A stretch of DNA of 64,000 nucleotides. Origin: Vigna angularis. Its lineage: Eukaryota; Streptophyta; Magnoliopsida; Fabales; Fabaceae. The position numbers and the translations under genes are program-made. Every line of letters starts with the position of its first letter. Within the stretch, counting starts at the first letter, position 1. This document shows positions 20,701-32,800 of the stretch, piece by piece. The DNA lies in NCBI RefSeq assembly GCF_016808095.1, contig NC_068973.1, positions 33,102,077-33,166,076 on the forward strand, read 5' to 3'. The notes under the pieces are model-generated. The model was not told where the DNA came from. It saw nothing but the letters and a program-made list of their open reading frames with translations, and did no database searches.

Positions 20701-23700
20701 GTGAATATTTCATTGGAAGTTCGTATAAGACAGACCAAGATTCATTGTATGAATGATATCATTACATTTGAAAATTGGTCTTATTTTTTCGTAAAATCCA
20801 AAATTAACAGCTTAAAGTTATTGTTGGATTCTTGGGATTTTAGGGCGGTGCTTGTGCTTGTTCTGTGACGGGTTCATTAAAAGTTCATCCTCTATTGTGG
20901 ACTATTTCAAAACACTCAATTTATTAAACCGTAAATATTTATTAAAAATAATTTTTTTACATTAGCTAGTTGAAATCCCACATCGACAAAAAAATATAAC
21001 CAATATTGTCCTTATAAGGCTTGGGTAACTCTCATATTGCAAGCTAGTTTTATGGAGCTAAGTTTTAATCCCAATTTTAATATTGTATTAAAACCATCTT
21101 AGATGTGTTGTTGAACTGCCCCCATTTATCTGCGCTGCAGTTTTGGGTTTGAGGGATTTGTTGAGATTCCACATCGAGTGGAGATATATCATATATGATC
21201 AATGCTGTCCCTTTTAGGCTTAGGCAGTCCTCACATTATTAGTTAGTTTTTGGGATTGAGTTATGTCCTAAGCTTAAGTTCTGATTTCTTATCAATGTCT
21301 GTCTTAAATCCATTAATGGGTCACCCATATCTGTACACACAAAAGATGTCAATTCCCAGGCATAAGGGATGTTGTTATTGGAGCACTTGCATATTTCCAC
21401 ACTCTAGATGTTTAATCAGGTATGTGAGAGAATGTTTGATTGTAGTATAATACTTATGGAACTGAGTCTATTTTTATTTGCTGTCCTCTATTCAGGTAAC
21501 ATGTCTTTTATGACCTTGTTTTCCTAGGTTCAAATCCCATTAATGAATTTTTTCATGTCCAACTCTATCAAGAACTTCTCATTTGTGATATTTTTAGTCG
21601 TGATGGATGAATCTATGCATCATTTTGTTTACTGATTATTTTTGTGAATATTAGTGTCATTGATAACTCATCCAGTCCCTTTCACCTTTACTGTTTATTT
21701 GCTTTATATTCTATATATCAGGATGGGTTATCCTAAAACTTGCTGAAATGGACCATTTTACTTTGTATCTTTTTTAATACTCATGTGATTTAAACACCGT
21801 ACCATTTTACCCTTTTTGTTATTTACTTTTTGTTTTATTTAATTCTCATGGGTTAATCTACAATTGTTTGCAGAGGTGGAGCATTTTACGAAAGAAAGAT
21901 GGCACTGTCAATTCTGGAACCATATCAACCAGCTCACAATATACTACTGCTGAACAACTGGCAACCCGACACTCTTTATCTTTAGCCCTTGATATGCCAT
22001 TCAAAAAGTTAACTGCTCCTGGAGTGTCAGATCCTGGTAATTGTACTGGACCTTTTTCTGTTTATTTTTATTTATCTTCATATTAATTAAGTTCGGATTT
22101 TCTATGTTTGTCCATTGATTTTGCTCCATTTTACCTCCTATTTTCTCCATCCATTTGTTTGGATGTGAGAAGTAGGGAGGAAAGAAATAAGAGAGAAGAG
22201 AAAAAGTGTGTTTGGTATTTTAAGTTGTTTGGGTTAGAGAATAAGAAGAAACAAATTAACTGCTCTTTCTCCCTTTATTTGGTTAGATCGAAAGGAAAGA
22301 ATAAAGAAAATATGCTCATATCAAATAACATTTTTACCTTTACGCTAAACATAAAATCAAAATTATGACATTTTGGTCTTTATATCAAATTCTCCCCTCT
22401 TCTCACCTTTTTCTCTGTAAATTGGAGCTCGATTTCTTTGCTATCTGCACAACGTTTTTCTTTTTTTTCTTCGTCTCTTTCTTTGTCTCTTCACTGTTCC
22501 AAATGTGATAACATTTTCTTGGGAAGTGTCTTCTGTTCCTAACCCAGTTCTTCCTCTCCTAAATCATTGGTTCCAAACAAATTGTAAATCCTGAACTGAA
22601 TCTCAAAGTTCTACAACTCTCAAATCAATTTTAGGTGATTCTCAAATTTATTTAGGATGACTCTCATTGATGATTGTGGACATTTTTAGTGCCTAATCAA
22701 AGAAACACTAGTTAATTATGCGCTTTCCGTGGGACTGATTATAGTTCCCGGTTTCATGTTGTCTACTGTGATTATGAATATTATTTGCAAGTGTGGTTTG
22801 AAATGTTCATGATCTTTCAGATGAATGGTAAGATGCAAATGTGATTTGAAATGTTTGTTTTATAACCTAAAAGACCACGAATTTAATTAATGTATTGCCT
22901 GTGTCACTTCTCCCCCTAAAAGTATTTCTATTTTTAGATTATCTAACACTATTTAATACAACGAAGCAATTTTGTAATATAAAAGTACAAATTCAGAGTG
23001 ACATTGAATTAGTGCATTGCTATCAATCACCATTTTGTTGGTGGACTTCTTACATTTCATGGCAGGAGTGGGATAGCCAAATAGCTTGAGTATGACTTTG
23101 TTGGCGTACAAATTCACCAATTCAATGGATATGTGTCTTGCCTTCTATAATTTTATTATACTTTCAATGGTCATCGCAGGCTTCCCGTGTTTATAAATAT
23201 AATATCTCTACGCCATCAATGCTATCTTCCTTCTAGCATAGTGAGAGATTTAGAGTTAGGAAGTTGTTGATATATGCTAGTTTGTTGGGCTGAGATAGAG
23301 AGGAATTAAGGCAAATTGTCTATAAATAAGAGGGAAGGTTGAAGAGGGGATTGTCTTGTCATATAGGGTTTAGGACGCATAGACACTCAAAGTTCTGCTA
23401 GTCAGGCATTATATGCAGGAGAACTCCCTTGTTCTTTTCTTTCTAACTAGTACCAGTACTGGTTTTTGAAGATGATTCCAACATTTGATGGAAAAGAGGC
23501 TTATTGGTGGTTTGAGCAATGATTTTGAAGCAAATAGTGCATATGAAGAAGAGAAAATATCAAAGCCAGTGAAAGCTCTTCCATAGGTCATGCTCTCAGC
23601 CTGGTGGCTAACTTGGAGATGGCACTATGTGAGGGCAGCCTGGTGGACATTTGTGAAACTGCTGATCAAAATATACTAACTGAAGTATGATTTTGGTCAT

Positions 23701-26700
23701 AAGAACTGGGAGCAAAGATAACGAATCTTGGGTGGAAGAAAGCATAACAGGATAAATGTTTGGAGAGAACTTGTTAGGGTATAAGGGAGAGGTAATGAGA
23801 AGGAGAAGAAAGGTAGGAGGGAAGTGACGCCGTACGGTATTGACTGTAAAGGCCGAACGGTGGACAAGGGGAATGGTCAGACCAAACGGTGGATAAGGGG
23901 GAGCTACCAGGCCGAACGGTGGGAGGCAGGGAGCGACCAAGCCGAACGGTAGAAAGAAGAGAGCAAGCTGACCGAACAGTAGAAAGGAGGGAGCAGGAGG
24001 GCCGAACGGTTGGGGGCAGAGGGGAAGCATCCTAGCTGACACAACAGTTAGGATGAGCGGGAAATTAATTAGAGTATAAGGTCGTATCTCAGGATATTAT
24101 TACGTATAAGTTAAATATAACATATAAGGATAAAGATATTCGTATCAAATAATTATAATAAATAGGATTATTCGTATCAGATAATTATAATAAATAGGAG
24201 TAATTTCTATTATTCATTACCTTTTCGGGAGGGAATTAATTAGTATTAATAAAGGGGAAGCCTAGGGTAGAAGGTATGCTTTTGAGAATTGAGTTTTGTA
24301 AAGGAGGTTATGCTCCAGGATAATTGACGGAGGTTATGCTCCCAATTAATTGACTGAAGGACGTTATGCTTCCAGTTATTATTTACTTGTGTTTACCCAG
24401 TTATTACCCGCAATAAAAGAGATTCTTTCATCCATTATCATTCGTTTATTGTTCCATTACGTGTGTGAGAGTGTGAAAGGTTGTATTTGGCTAATTTACG
24501 TACTTAGGTACGCAACAGAACTAGCAAGAAAAAAGTATATAAGAATGTTACAAGAATTAGGAGAAAGTAGAAATCCGGCAAAGACAACTCATTGCCATTC
24601 TGGACCAAAAATCTGAAAATAGAAGCAAAAATGAAGTTCTTGGGATAAAGAATCATGGTGGCAGAAATGAGTCTGATGGGTTGTTTTGGGGTTGCTAAGA
24701 GGATTGGGAGAAGACCTATGGTTGACACAGAGGAAAACAAGGAGCATCATGTTGGGAAAAACATCCCTTAATGAACCACACACAGAAACAAATCTAGATA
24801 TCAAGTAGAATCAGGCGGTGCAGGAAAAACATTCAGGAAACAAAAGAAACTGAGAACAACCACAACCACCTTTTTGCTAATGGCAAGAACAAAATTTTCT
24901 ATCAATCCTGTGAGAAGTGTTGTGAATCTGCAGAAAAGAGATGACTGAGAATAAGAGAAACATTTATAAAGAATATGGAGGAAGAAACTGATGGCCAAAT
25001 AGCCAGATGGAGAAGCAACATGAAAGGAAAACAGAGGAAAATATGCAGGTTGCCACTGTGATGACCACCTTTTGGGTTGCAGATGGAAAAACAGGTAATA
25101 AAATGGAAGTGAGGATTGAGAAGGAAACCAATCCAATGGGTGGAACGATGGGGAGTAGAAAATGTTTGCGGTCCTAGAAGTCAGCAAACCACAACCGCTG
25201 GAACTTCTAGACTTGGTTTCTCCAAAGGAGACGGATGTTTTATTTAGTAGTTGATACAATCCTCTATAGGATTCAATCCAAAAAACTCAAGGATAATCAT
25301 GGAAATGACCCATTATAGTTTCAATCATCAAGAAAAGAAACAAGAAACAATAGTTGAAATGGAAAAACATGGAAAGATTAGTGTTTGACTTAACTAAAAA
25401 ACAATGTTGATGTTGATGAAGGAAATCTTGACTAACAATGACAGAAAAATAACGTAACATTGAAATTTTAGTGTCTTTTAAAATTTACTTCTTTAACAAC
25501 ATATTTTGTCTTTAAGCTTTTCAAATTTCCCTATTCAAGCACTATATTTTATTTAGAATGTTCAAGGAATATATTGAGAATATTCTAGAACACTTTCAGT
25601 GAAAAATTGTAACCCCAATGTATTTTTAAATGAAATTTTCACAAAAATAAGTTTTGTATGGTCTAAACTATTCTCTTCAATCTCTAATTTGTTTTGATAA
25701 TTCTTTCCATTCTCACATTAGTAGTTCTCCTTGTTTTATTAAGTTTATTACTTGCACATCACTTGTAAGACTGATCAATCTTCTAATAATTTTATTTTTA
25801 GTTTATTGTTCTAGTAATGTTATTTTTCAATCTTATGCAAGGTATTTGAATAACCTATTTTTATATGGTTGCAGTTAAGACATCCACATCAGTTAAAAAT
25901 CAAGTGCAGATTAGAAATACTGTGGAGAAGGTTGCCACTAGTTTTGTACCACCTCAACAGCCATCTCGGCAAGCTTCTTTGTTGGGATCTGATTCTCATT
26001 CTCATGTAAAACCCAAACTAGTAGACGAAAAACTAATCTCGAAGGGTAATATAATTTCAAATCCTGTGTTAAAATCTACCACAGCTGCTCCTGGGACACG
26101 AATTGATTCACCTTCAAATACTATATCACATGTTAAAATTGCTCCAGTAAAACACAACGTAGACACCAAGCCTGCAGTAAGCTCTTTGACAAAACCATCC
26201 GTTTCTACCAATATGCCTTCTGATCCAAAGGTTCATTTACATTATAAATTGCAAATCTCTTGCATTATGCAATAGTTTGACAAATTAAAAATTCACTCAC
26301 TTTATTTATATTGTTTCAACAGAACAAACCGACTACTTCTTTGGCTGATAAAGTTCCATTGGAGCAAGATGCTAATTCCACTAAAGATGATCCCAGCTCC
26401 AGACCGAAAGATCAAACACCAAAAAACGAAGCTCCTAAAGTTACTATTGACAGCCAGGTCAATAGCAACTTAGAGAAGGGAAGATTAGATATAGGTCAAG
26501 CGAAGATTGTGCCTGTTAGTAGTGGGGAGGAAAGTTTGAAAGATAAAGCAAGTCCAGTCACGGATGAAAAACAACCAAGTGTTACTAAAGCAAATGCAGC
26601 GGTGTCCGAAAACCAAGGAAGTGTTAAGAATGCTACTGAGAATAGCAACCTTGACAAAGGAAACCTAACTTCTAATCAAGACAAGAAAACTTCAATCAAT

Positions 26701-26808
26701 GAAAGTTCAAACAATCAAAACATAAATGACAAACATGTAAATTTGCCAGTACAAGATGAAGGCAGCCAAAGTGCCAAGGTGGTAAAACTGATGGAGAATG
26801 TTGAGTGA
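17754..26808 (+). CDS. SANT/Myb-like nuclear protein, DRMY1-like (7 exons, 579 aa)
   Basis: Exons: 17754-17815, 17910-18102, 19398-19484, 20259-20651, 21874-22036, 25875-26230, 26323-26808; GT-AG throughout, sum 1740 nt. The N-terminal ~85 residues form a conserved helical region with RYDPTTVFILLQEVA and WRHLAYRH. An acidic stretch (DDDSDLECELEELP) follows. The SANT/Myb repeat lies at about 202-252, with a basic KRKRK lead, W205, W220, W225 and W247 as core tryptophans, and RRW-type recognition helix context (LAQRWSILRKK). The C-terminal half, from about 300 on, is low-complexity Ser/Lys/Asn-rich and probably disordered. The architecture fits the plant family of Arabidopsis At1g58220 (DRMY1) and At1g09710, which affect development and translation capacity. 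That assignment is from memory; DNA binding is inferred from the domain. Intron 5 is 3.8 kb and loaded with transposon remnants. Confidence 0.85.
19905..20160 (+). mobile_element. LINE (L1-type) reverse transcriptase tail, decayed
   Basis: From 19944 the frame reads RWLGHVRRPVESALRKLE, the conserved block near the C-terminus of plant L1 LINE ORF2. A later stretch recalls the following RGRPKK-type segment. Stops and small indels interrupt it. It lies in intron 3 of the SANT/Myb gene, in sense orientation. No 5' part of the LINE is present. Confidence 0.75.
20967..21268 (+). repeat. Two TRIM-like 'CCACATCGA' repeat copies
   Basis: Two related segments, 20967-21062 and 21159-21268, both start TTGA(A/G)AT(C/T)CCACATCGA. 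Both then read through GTCC-TT-TAGGCTT, an 'ACTCTCA' or 'CCTCACA' step, and a TTAGTTTT-GG tail. This pattern resembles the LTRs of small non-autonomous (TRIM-type) elements that are common in legumes. They lie in intron 4 of the SANT/Myb gene. Element borders and target duplications were not resolved. Confidence 0.5.
23260..23600 (+). mobile_element. Possible decayed LTR-retrotransposon leader and gag
   Basis: A TATA-like box (TATAAATAAG near 23322) is followed by a leader. A frame near 23470 then reads KMIPTFDGKEAYWWFEQ before a stop. The FDG-x-x-AY-x-W pattern is typical of the start of plant Ty3-gypsy gag. Nothing after the stop can be read with confidence. It lies inside intron 5 of the SANT/Myb gene. 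Confidence 0.4.
23772..24517. mobile_element. Solo LTR, 746 bp, with 5-bp target duplication
   Basis: The segment starts TGTTAGGG and ends ACGCAACA, giving the canonical TG...CA termini and a short TGTT/AACA inverted end. It is flanked on both sides by GAACT (23767-23771 and 24518-24522), the 5-bp target duplication expected of an LTR retrotransposon. No internal pol sequence or second LTR adjoins it, so it is best read as a solo LTR left by recombination. It holds a degenerate array of the CCGAACGGT motif in its first third, and near 24306-24380 three spaced copies of a GTTATGCT(C/T)CC motif. An AATAAA lies near 24250. The insertion is in intron 5 of the SANT/Myb gene. Confidence 0.8.
23845..24015. 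repeat. Degenerate ~30-bp array built on CCGAACGGT
   Basis: Within the solo LTR, GGCCGAACGGTGG-type units recur about every 28-36 bp with purine-rich spacers such as GGAGGCAGGGAGC. Five copies keep CCGAAC(G/A)GT, others are one or two bases off. The same core motif fills the repeat block at 13.3-14.6 kb. Confidence 0.75.
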
Positions 26809-27337
26809 TTAATTTGTGAAAATGAGTAGTTTTTTTTAGATTGAATTCTAAAGTTTTGATGAAATTTAAGTTATTTTAGGAATTTGTACCACATTAGTAT
26901 ACTGTAATATTTTTTAAGAAAAAATTGCTTAGTGGTAAATATATGTTGACGACCTGCAAATTTTCATGATTTTCTAAATGCTTCCTACAAGATATAGTTT
27001 TGTAATCACTTTAGATTTAATTTTTAAATTTCAAATAAGAGATTGATGGTACATCTCAATAAAGTATATTATTTTTCAGAATTTTTGTAATGCTTTGCAA
27101 AATAAGACTGGAGCTATTAGATTGGGAATAAGAAGTTTTTTCGTTCAACTATTGTAAAAGTTGGGTGTATATATATATATAAACATCTACAAGTAATTTG
27201 TTTTTTAAGAGGGTTGTTTTCAAACTTTTCTAACTTAATTTTTAAAATATTTATGAGGCAACAGACTTTTGTTATGTAACTAACTTCGTATTCAAATAAA
27301 TGTTTATTTTTCTTAAAGAATAACTAAGATATGTACT

Positions 27338-27526
27338 TCTTAATGAAGTGAGGTATATAAACAAAACTTTAGAAAGATTGAGTTATTTTTTTTTTAGAGA
27401 ATTCACCAAGAGATGTAGTCACTTTAAAAAAGTTAATGTGGGTTTATACACACATGATTCTGGATATCCTTTCATGCTTGTAAACTATTGTGAGTATATA
27501 GATGGAGATACCTCACTTCATTAAGA
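27338..27526. mobile_element. 189-bp MITE-like element
   Basis: Perfect 19-bp terminal inverted repeats, TCTTAATGAAGTGAGGTAT (27338-27356) and its reverse complement (27508-27526), bound a short non-coding core. The trinucleotide ACT flanks both ends and may be a 3-bp target duplication. Size and structure fit a miniature inverted-repeat element. The superfamily is not certain, because the termini are neither CACTA nor a standard PIF/Harbinger end. It lies 0.5 kb past the stop of the SANT/Myb gene. Confidence 0.7.
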
Positions 27527-27895
27527 ACTACCAGATTTGCTTGAATAGTTTAGGATTATCCTCATGAACACTCTCTCTTAATCTGTTTAGTGAATGCATT
27601 TTCATACTCATGCAACATGCATTTTCTGTATAATGGAGATAAGAACTACCACAAAAAATGCTTAAGCTAAAACAAAAGGATCTAGAATATAGGGACATAA
27701 AATATTTATGCATAATCTAAAACAGAAGAAGAACCTTGAATTTCACTTTATCTCAAATAAGAATGAGTATAATATAATATAATACAATTGCAAATCTAGA
27801 AAAATCACAATTTATCCTGAAGATACCATTCGTTTCAAGAACCAAAACAAATAATTACATTTGATCAGCAAAAAACAGAAGCCTTGGGCGAAAAA

Positions 27896-28462
27896 TCACT
27901 TGTTAGTGGAAGAATCAGTTTGAGGCCATACACTGATCTTCTCCTTCTCATACTTAACAAAGATAGCTCCAACGGCAGCCACAAAATAGATCTGAATCAG
28001 AATAATCGCCGGCGAGTGGTAGTTGATAACGCCCTTCCCCGTCGCCAGCTCCACCAGCAACAGCGCTGTCAAGCCGAGAATTGCAATGCGACCGTTCAAC
28101 CGCTCGCTGTACTGGCTGAACCCTAGCTCCACCTTCACGCCCTCAGAAACCGGCTCCTTCAGCGCCACGGGCGGCAGGAACACGCCCGACCCGGATCCGG
28201 AGCTTCCTTTCTTCGACTTTCGATTCTTTCGGAGCTCCGCTTTCTTTCCTGTGCCGCTGCGGTACCGGAGGCGAAGCTGGCTGATGCGGCTGTCAAAGTC
28301 GTCGTCGGAGGCATCAGGTTCAGGCTCGGAGGGCTCCGAACCGGAGGGAGGGGTTTCAGGTTCGGTGGCTCGGAGAACGAAGAGGCGCCGGGGATTGGGT
28401 TTGGAAGAGGTAAGTGAAAATGGCAGTGAGAGTTTTACATAAGGTGATGCTAACATCGCCAT
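27896..28462 (-). CDS. Small LHC-like (CAB/HLIP motif) plastid protein, single exon, 188 aa
   Basis: The N-terminus (MAMLASPYVKLSLPFSLTSS, then KPNPRRLFVLRA) is Ser/hydroxyl-rich and positively charged, as in a chloroplast transit peptide, with likely cleavage near residue 31. Residues 32-60 are acidic and proline-rich, and 62-92 are strongly basic. ERLNGRIAILG at 120-130 matches the chlorophyll-binding signature E-x-x-N-G-R-x-A-x-x-G of the ELIP/OHP/HLIP/LIL superfamily and begins a membrane helix (about 125-146). A second hydrophobic helix follows at about 150-169. I infer a thylakoid membrane protein of the LHC-like group, with a role in pigment binding or photosystem assembly, but cannot name the exact orthologue. 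No introns. The start codon is the first Met of an intact frame with a plausible transit peptide. Confidence 0.87.
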   Translation of the reverse strand: MAMLASPYVKLSLPFSLTSSKPNPRRLFVLRATEPETPPSGSEPSEPEPDASDDDFDSRISQLRLRYRSGTGKKAELRKNRKSKKGSSGSGSGVFLPPVALKEPVSEGVKVELGFSQYSERLNGRIAILGLTALLLVELATGKGVINYHSPAIILIQIYFVAAVGAIFVKYEKEKISVWPQTDSSTNK

Positions 28463-29851
28463 TTTTTCTTCTTTCCCTTCTTTCTGTGTTTCTTTCAGAT
28501 AACATTGTTTTTTCTTTTTTTATTATTTTATGTGGTGCTCTCTTACTTCATTTCTCAACCATAAAATCAACAGAGAAATGTGTATTTTAATTATTTTTAC
28601 ACTGAACTCTGAAATATTATTTCTTTTCCAAGACTTTTGGGATTTTTTTTTTCTCTGAAGTTATTTGGGGTCATTTCAATTTTCTTTTTTTAAATAACTC
28701 ATTTTTTGATGAAAAATATGCTATTCTACCAATTTAATTTAGAAGATAAATACCATAAAAAAGCTTAAGATACATCATAATCAAGTGATTGTAATTTTTA
28801 TATTAAATAAAATTCAATTTTATGGGCAGTGATATTTTTATAATTCATAGTCAGAAACCTTTTTCCTTGTAATAAGAATTAAACTCAAAAGTCCCATATT
28901 AATAGTGGGTTTGTCTTTCCTTGTCTCTAAATCTGATTTAGTGATAATTTAAAATCAACTCTATATTTTTTTTCCTTGTAATAAAACATTTTGTGAGAAA
29001 AAGTAGGACTTCCTTTTTAAGGTTCTCTCATTCATTAGATTTTTTAGTCGAATTCTCTTTTTATTTGAAAATATAGTGAATGTTATTGTCACTTTATTTG
29101 GATGTAGAGAGTGTTATTTTTTTTGTTATTTATTCTTGGATTATTTTCTATTCAATGAGATTGTATTGTAGTGTAGTTATAGTTGTGGTTATTTTTTCTC
29201 ATCTTTTAATTCAGTTGAATTAATGTATTGTTATTTTGATGGTTGAAATTTGAAGTTTGATTAACTCAAAGAGTATATAAAGAATGTTTATTTAACAAGG
29301 ATTCCAATAGTTAGAAAGTAAGAATTGTTAATCTGGAAGAAGACTCTTTTTTCATTTATCAACATGTATTAAATACAACATAGATAACAAACTAAGGTAA
29401 AAATACTGCACCACATATTCACAATTCAAAACATAAAACAGAACCAAACAACTTTAACAAACTTCTAGCTAAGACTAATTCAAACATAAATAACAATAGC
29501 AACCAGCTACAGGAATTTAAATTTATAAAACACCTACTGAGGCACAACTTTGGCTTATGATATATTTGCATCACCTTTTTTACTTATATTTATGCAGTAT
29601 CATGCATGGGAGGGTTCCTAGTTTTTTGTTTCTTTCTCCTTAGTTGCAACTGATGCTTTGTGTAATATGGTTGTACCTATATTTGATTAATGATTTTTAT
29701 CTTTGACCAAAAAAGATACCAAAGATATATATCTAAAAACCTTTACAAAAAAACTAATCCAAAAAGGAAAACTTCAAAACCATGATGACAGACTAACTAT
29801 ACAGAAAGTGGAGTTGCCGAAACACTTGAATAGAAGATTATGAAAGTTGGT
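28463..29851. other. Intergenic region between two minus-strand genes
   Basis: AT-rich DNA with no coding signal. The first 100-200 bases upstream of the LHC-like gene presumably contain its promoter and 5' UTR. The last 150 bases presumably contain the 3' UTR of the NET2-like gene. Confidence 0.5.
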
Positions 29852-32800
29852 CTAGTCAAGGTCATCATCATCAATTGCTAGATCACTGTATTGTCTTTGC
29901 CCTGCTGGACTCTCACATTCAATGACTTGTTGCCTTTGTTTCTTTAACTTGACACCAAACAGAAAAGACTTCAAGGGTATTCTAGCTCGACTTGTGGATT
30001 GTTTTGTAATTTGGTCTTGATTGTTAACCCCTATTTCTTTACTCAGTTCTTGTAGCATCTTATCAACTTGGCCTTTCAATCCCTTCACAAAAACGACACC
30101 TGCTTGCAGTTGACTACAAACCTTCTTGTTCTCTTGCTTCATGTTGAGAACCTCACCTTGAAACTTTGCAGCCTGATACCCACTAAGTTCTGCCATATTG
30201 GATGCACAATTTGGATTTGCTGCTCTTGCTATTTCATCTTGTAAGGTGCACAATGATGGGTGCCTACGTTGTAACTCTTCATGCAAAACCTCATTGTGAT
30301 CCAACCATAGTAATAACTCAGTTCTTATCTCTCTCAGGTGTTTAATTATTGCTTTTATGTCAGAGTGCATGATATTTAAGTTCTCGTGGGACATATTGTC
30401 GTCCCTTATGCTTCTAAGCTCACATTTTAAGTCCTCTATGGAATCATGGAACTTCTGTGTCTGGTGCACTGAAGTGCTGAACCTCAACCAGAACTCAAGG
30501 TTCTCCTCTAGCAATATATTAATGGCTGAACGAAATTTCTTCTCCAAGATTGAAAGTGAACGGCTCCTGTTATGCTGGCTAGATGTCACCTTCACTAGTA
30601 TGCCAATCTTTGTTTTTTTATCAACACATTGTTGGTGGTGATCTGCATCAGAAGTACTACCTGCACCTGCACCTGCACCTGTGTTTGAAGTTGGATTTTC
30701 TGTGTCCTGTGTCTCTGTTTCATGAGGTGCAATTCCAAGAAGTGCTTCTTGTGGTGTGTGGTTATAATCTGGGAGAGTGATGCGAGGACTTTCTTCTGGA
30801 CTTGTTTCAGAGCAGGTCAGCTTCTGCTGTAAAATGTTGATCTCTTTTTCCTTAGTTTCAAGAGTATCCTTCAACTCCCTTATCTGTTAGTATAGATATA
30901 AATTCTCAGGATTGCAGGAAATGCGTACCATATAAACACAACTTCTAAAAGTAAAATGTCGACACTAACCATTGCACCTATTATTTTAACTTGTCATTAA
31001 ACAATTTCAGAGTAGTTTATGCCTAAAATTCTGACACGAAAATTAAGAAAATTTTGATATGCTAACAATTATTCTTTGGGTTAACTATATGAACTTAGTC
31101 CCTAAACTTTTATGCGAAATTGAAATTGGTGCTTGTTCAAAACTTGGATACATTTTGGTTCTCAAATTTAAAAATGAATGTATATAGTCATTTCAATCTA
31201 ATTACGTTAAATTTTTCTGACGTGTCAAATGCTATTTATTTCATGCTAGTATTTTAGTTGTTTAGAACGTTTGACATGTTTCTGCTTTAATGTCTACTGA
31301 AAATGCATTTGACACGTAAAAAAAAGAATCAACGTAATTGGGTTAAAAGGATTACATCCATTTATTTTTAAAATTTGGAGACCGAAATGTATCAAAATTT
31401 CGAACATAGACGGATTCTAATTCAGGTCAAAGTTCAATGACGAAAAATGTATTTAACCCCTATTATTTGGAGGACACTTAGGAGGACACCTGCTGCACAA
31501 ATTCAAAAATGAAAAAAAAAATATTAAATGAAAGGTAGAGCTTTTAGAATCTTAATGTATTAAATGTTGCACTTCTCATCATACACATATATTTTTATTT
31601 TTTAATGAAGTTTCTTTAAGCTACATGTAAGAGAGATCCGTAAAATTGTACAAAGCTTAACCAGATTTTTGTTTCTGATATATAACTTATTTTGTATGAG
31701 GATTAAGTAAATCTATACATCAAATTTGTTAAAAAAAGGTATTGCTTCTTCAATTTGGCTTTACATTGTTAACATTGAAGTTCACTATAAACTCAGATAT
31801 TTATCTAAGCATTCATTAATTTTTCTTAGCTCTTAGACACACACACACATATATATATTGAATGATATTTACCTGAAGTGCGAACTCCAAAATGTTGTCC
31901 TGATTTTTCTTCTCCGCATCATTGAGTTTGCCCTTTACATCCTCGTAGTTCCTTAAAACTGAATTGAATTCCGATAGAATCTTTTCTCTGTCCTCTAATC
32001 CACTTGCAAATATCTGACTCCACTTAGTTTGATCCTTCTCACCAGTTACCTGATCGAGTGATTCAGTGTCAAGATTACTCTTTGACCCAGAAAAATCATC
32101 CTTATTCAGCGGAATTAACTCTGGAATGTCTTCAATCATTAAATCAATAGATTTATTCCAATTGTACTCGTTATCTTCATTTCTAACATCACCAAGATTC
32201 ACACTGTAGTCTTCCTTTTTCTCCTTTGTAGTCTTAAGATCCTTCTTGGTTTCTGTGTTATCATCACTTAGTTTTTCAGGCTCCTCTTTTAGTTCTACAT
32301 CTGATGCACTTCTGTTTTTGTAAAGTACCAAGTTCTCTCCCTCCTCATCTGGCTTCACATTATTTATTTTTCCTGAAAGATATTCAAGCTCAAAATTAGC
32401 CCTAGTAAAGAGTCTTTGGAGGCTGTTGCCTCGCCTTTTAACTCTTTGATTGAGAGTTTTAGCTCTCCTCAACTTTTCTTCAACTTCTTCCAGCTTCTTT
32501 TTGGTTTCTTCTGAATCTTCTATCAGCATTTCTTCATCCTCTTCCAAGACGAGTGTAATTTTCTTAAGTTCTTCTGCTTCTGATCTCAGTCTCTTAACTA
32601 AGCCAGTCTGAGAAGAGACTGCAGTTTCCAGCGTAACAACCTTATTTACAAGGTCATCAATCTTGTCAGCCATTTCTGCCAAAGTGAGGGAACTACCTGA
32701 ATCTTTCTCAAGCTTTTCACTGATTTCACACTCATGCATTTCTTTTTCCAAGCTAAACACATCTTCTTCCTCTGTGCTTTTTCGGTCTAGTTCACTTTTA

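Noticed and set aside
21525..21545. GGTTCAAATCCC resembling a tRNA B box
   Set aside because: No A box or acceptor stem at the right distance; it does not fold as a tRNA.
24504..25259. Minus-strand open frames of 71-152 codons
   Set aside because: Ser/Phe/Leu-rich low-complexity translation of a purine-rich repeat region within an intron; no domain.
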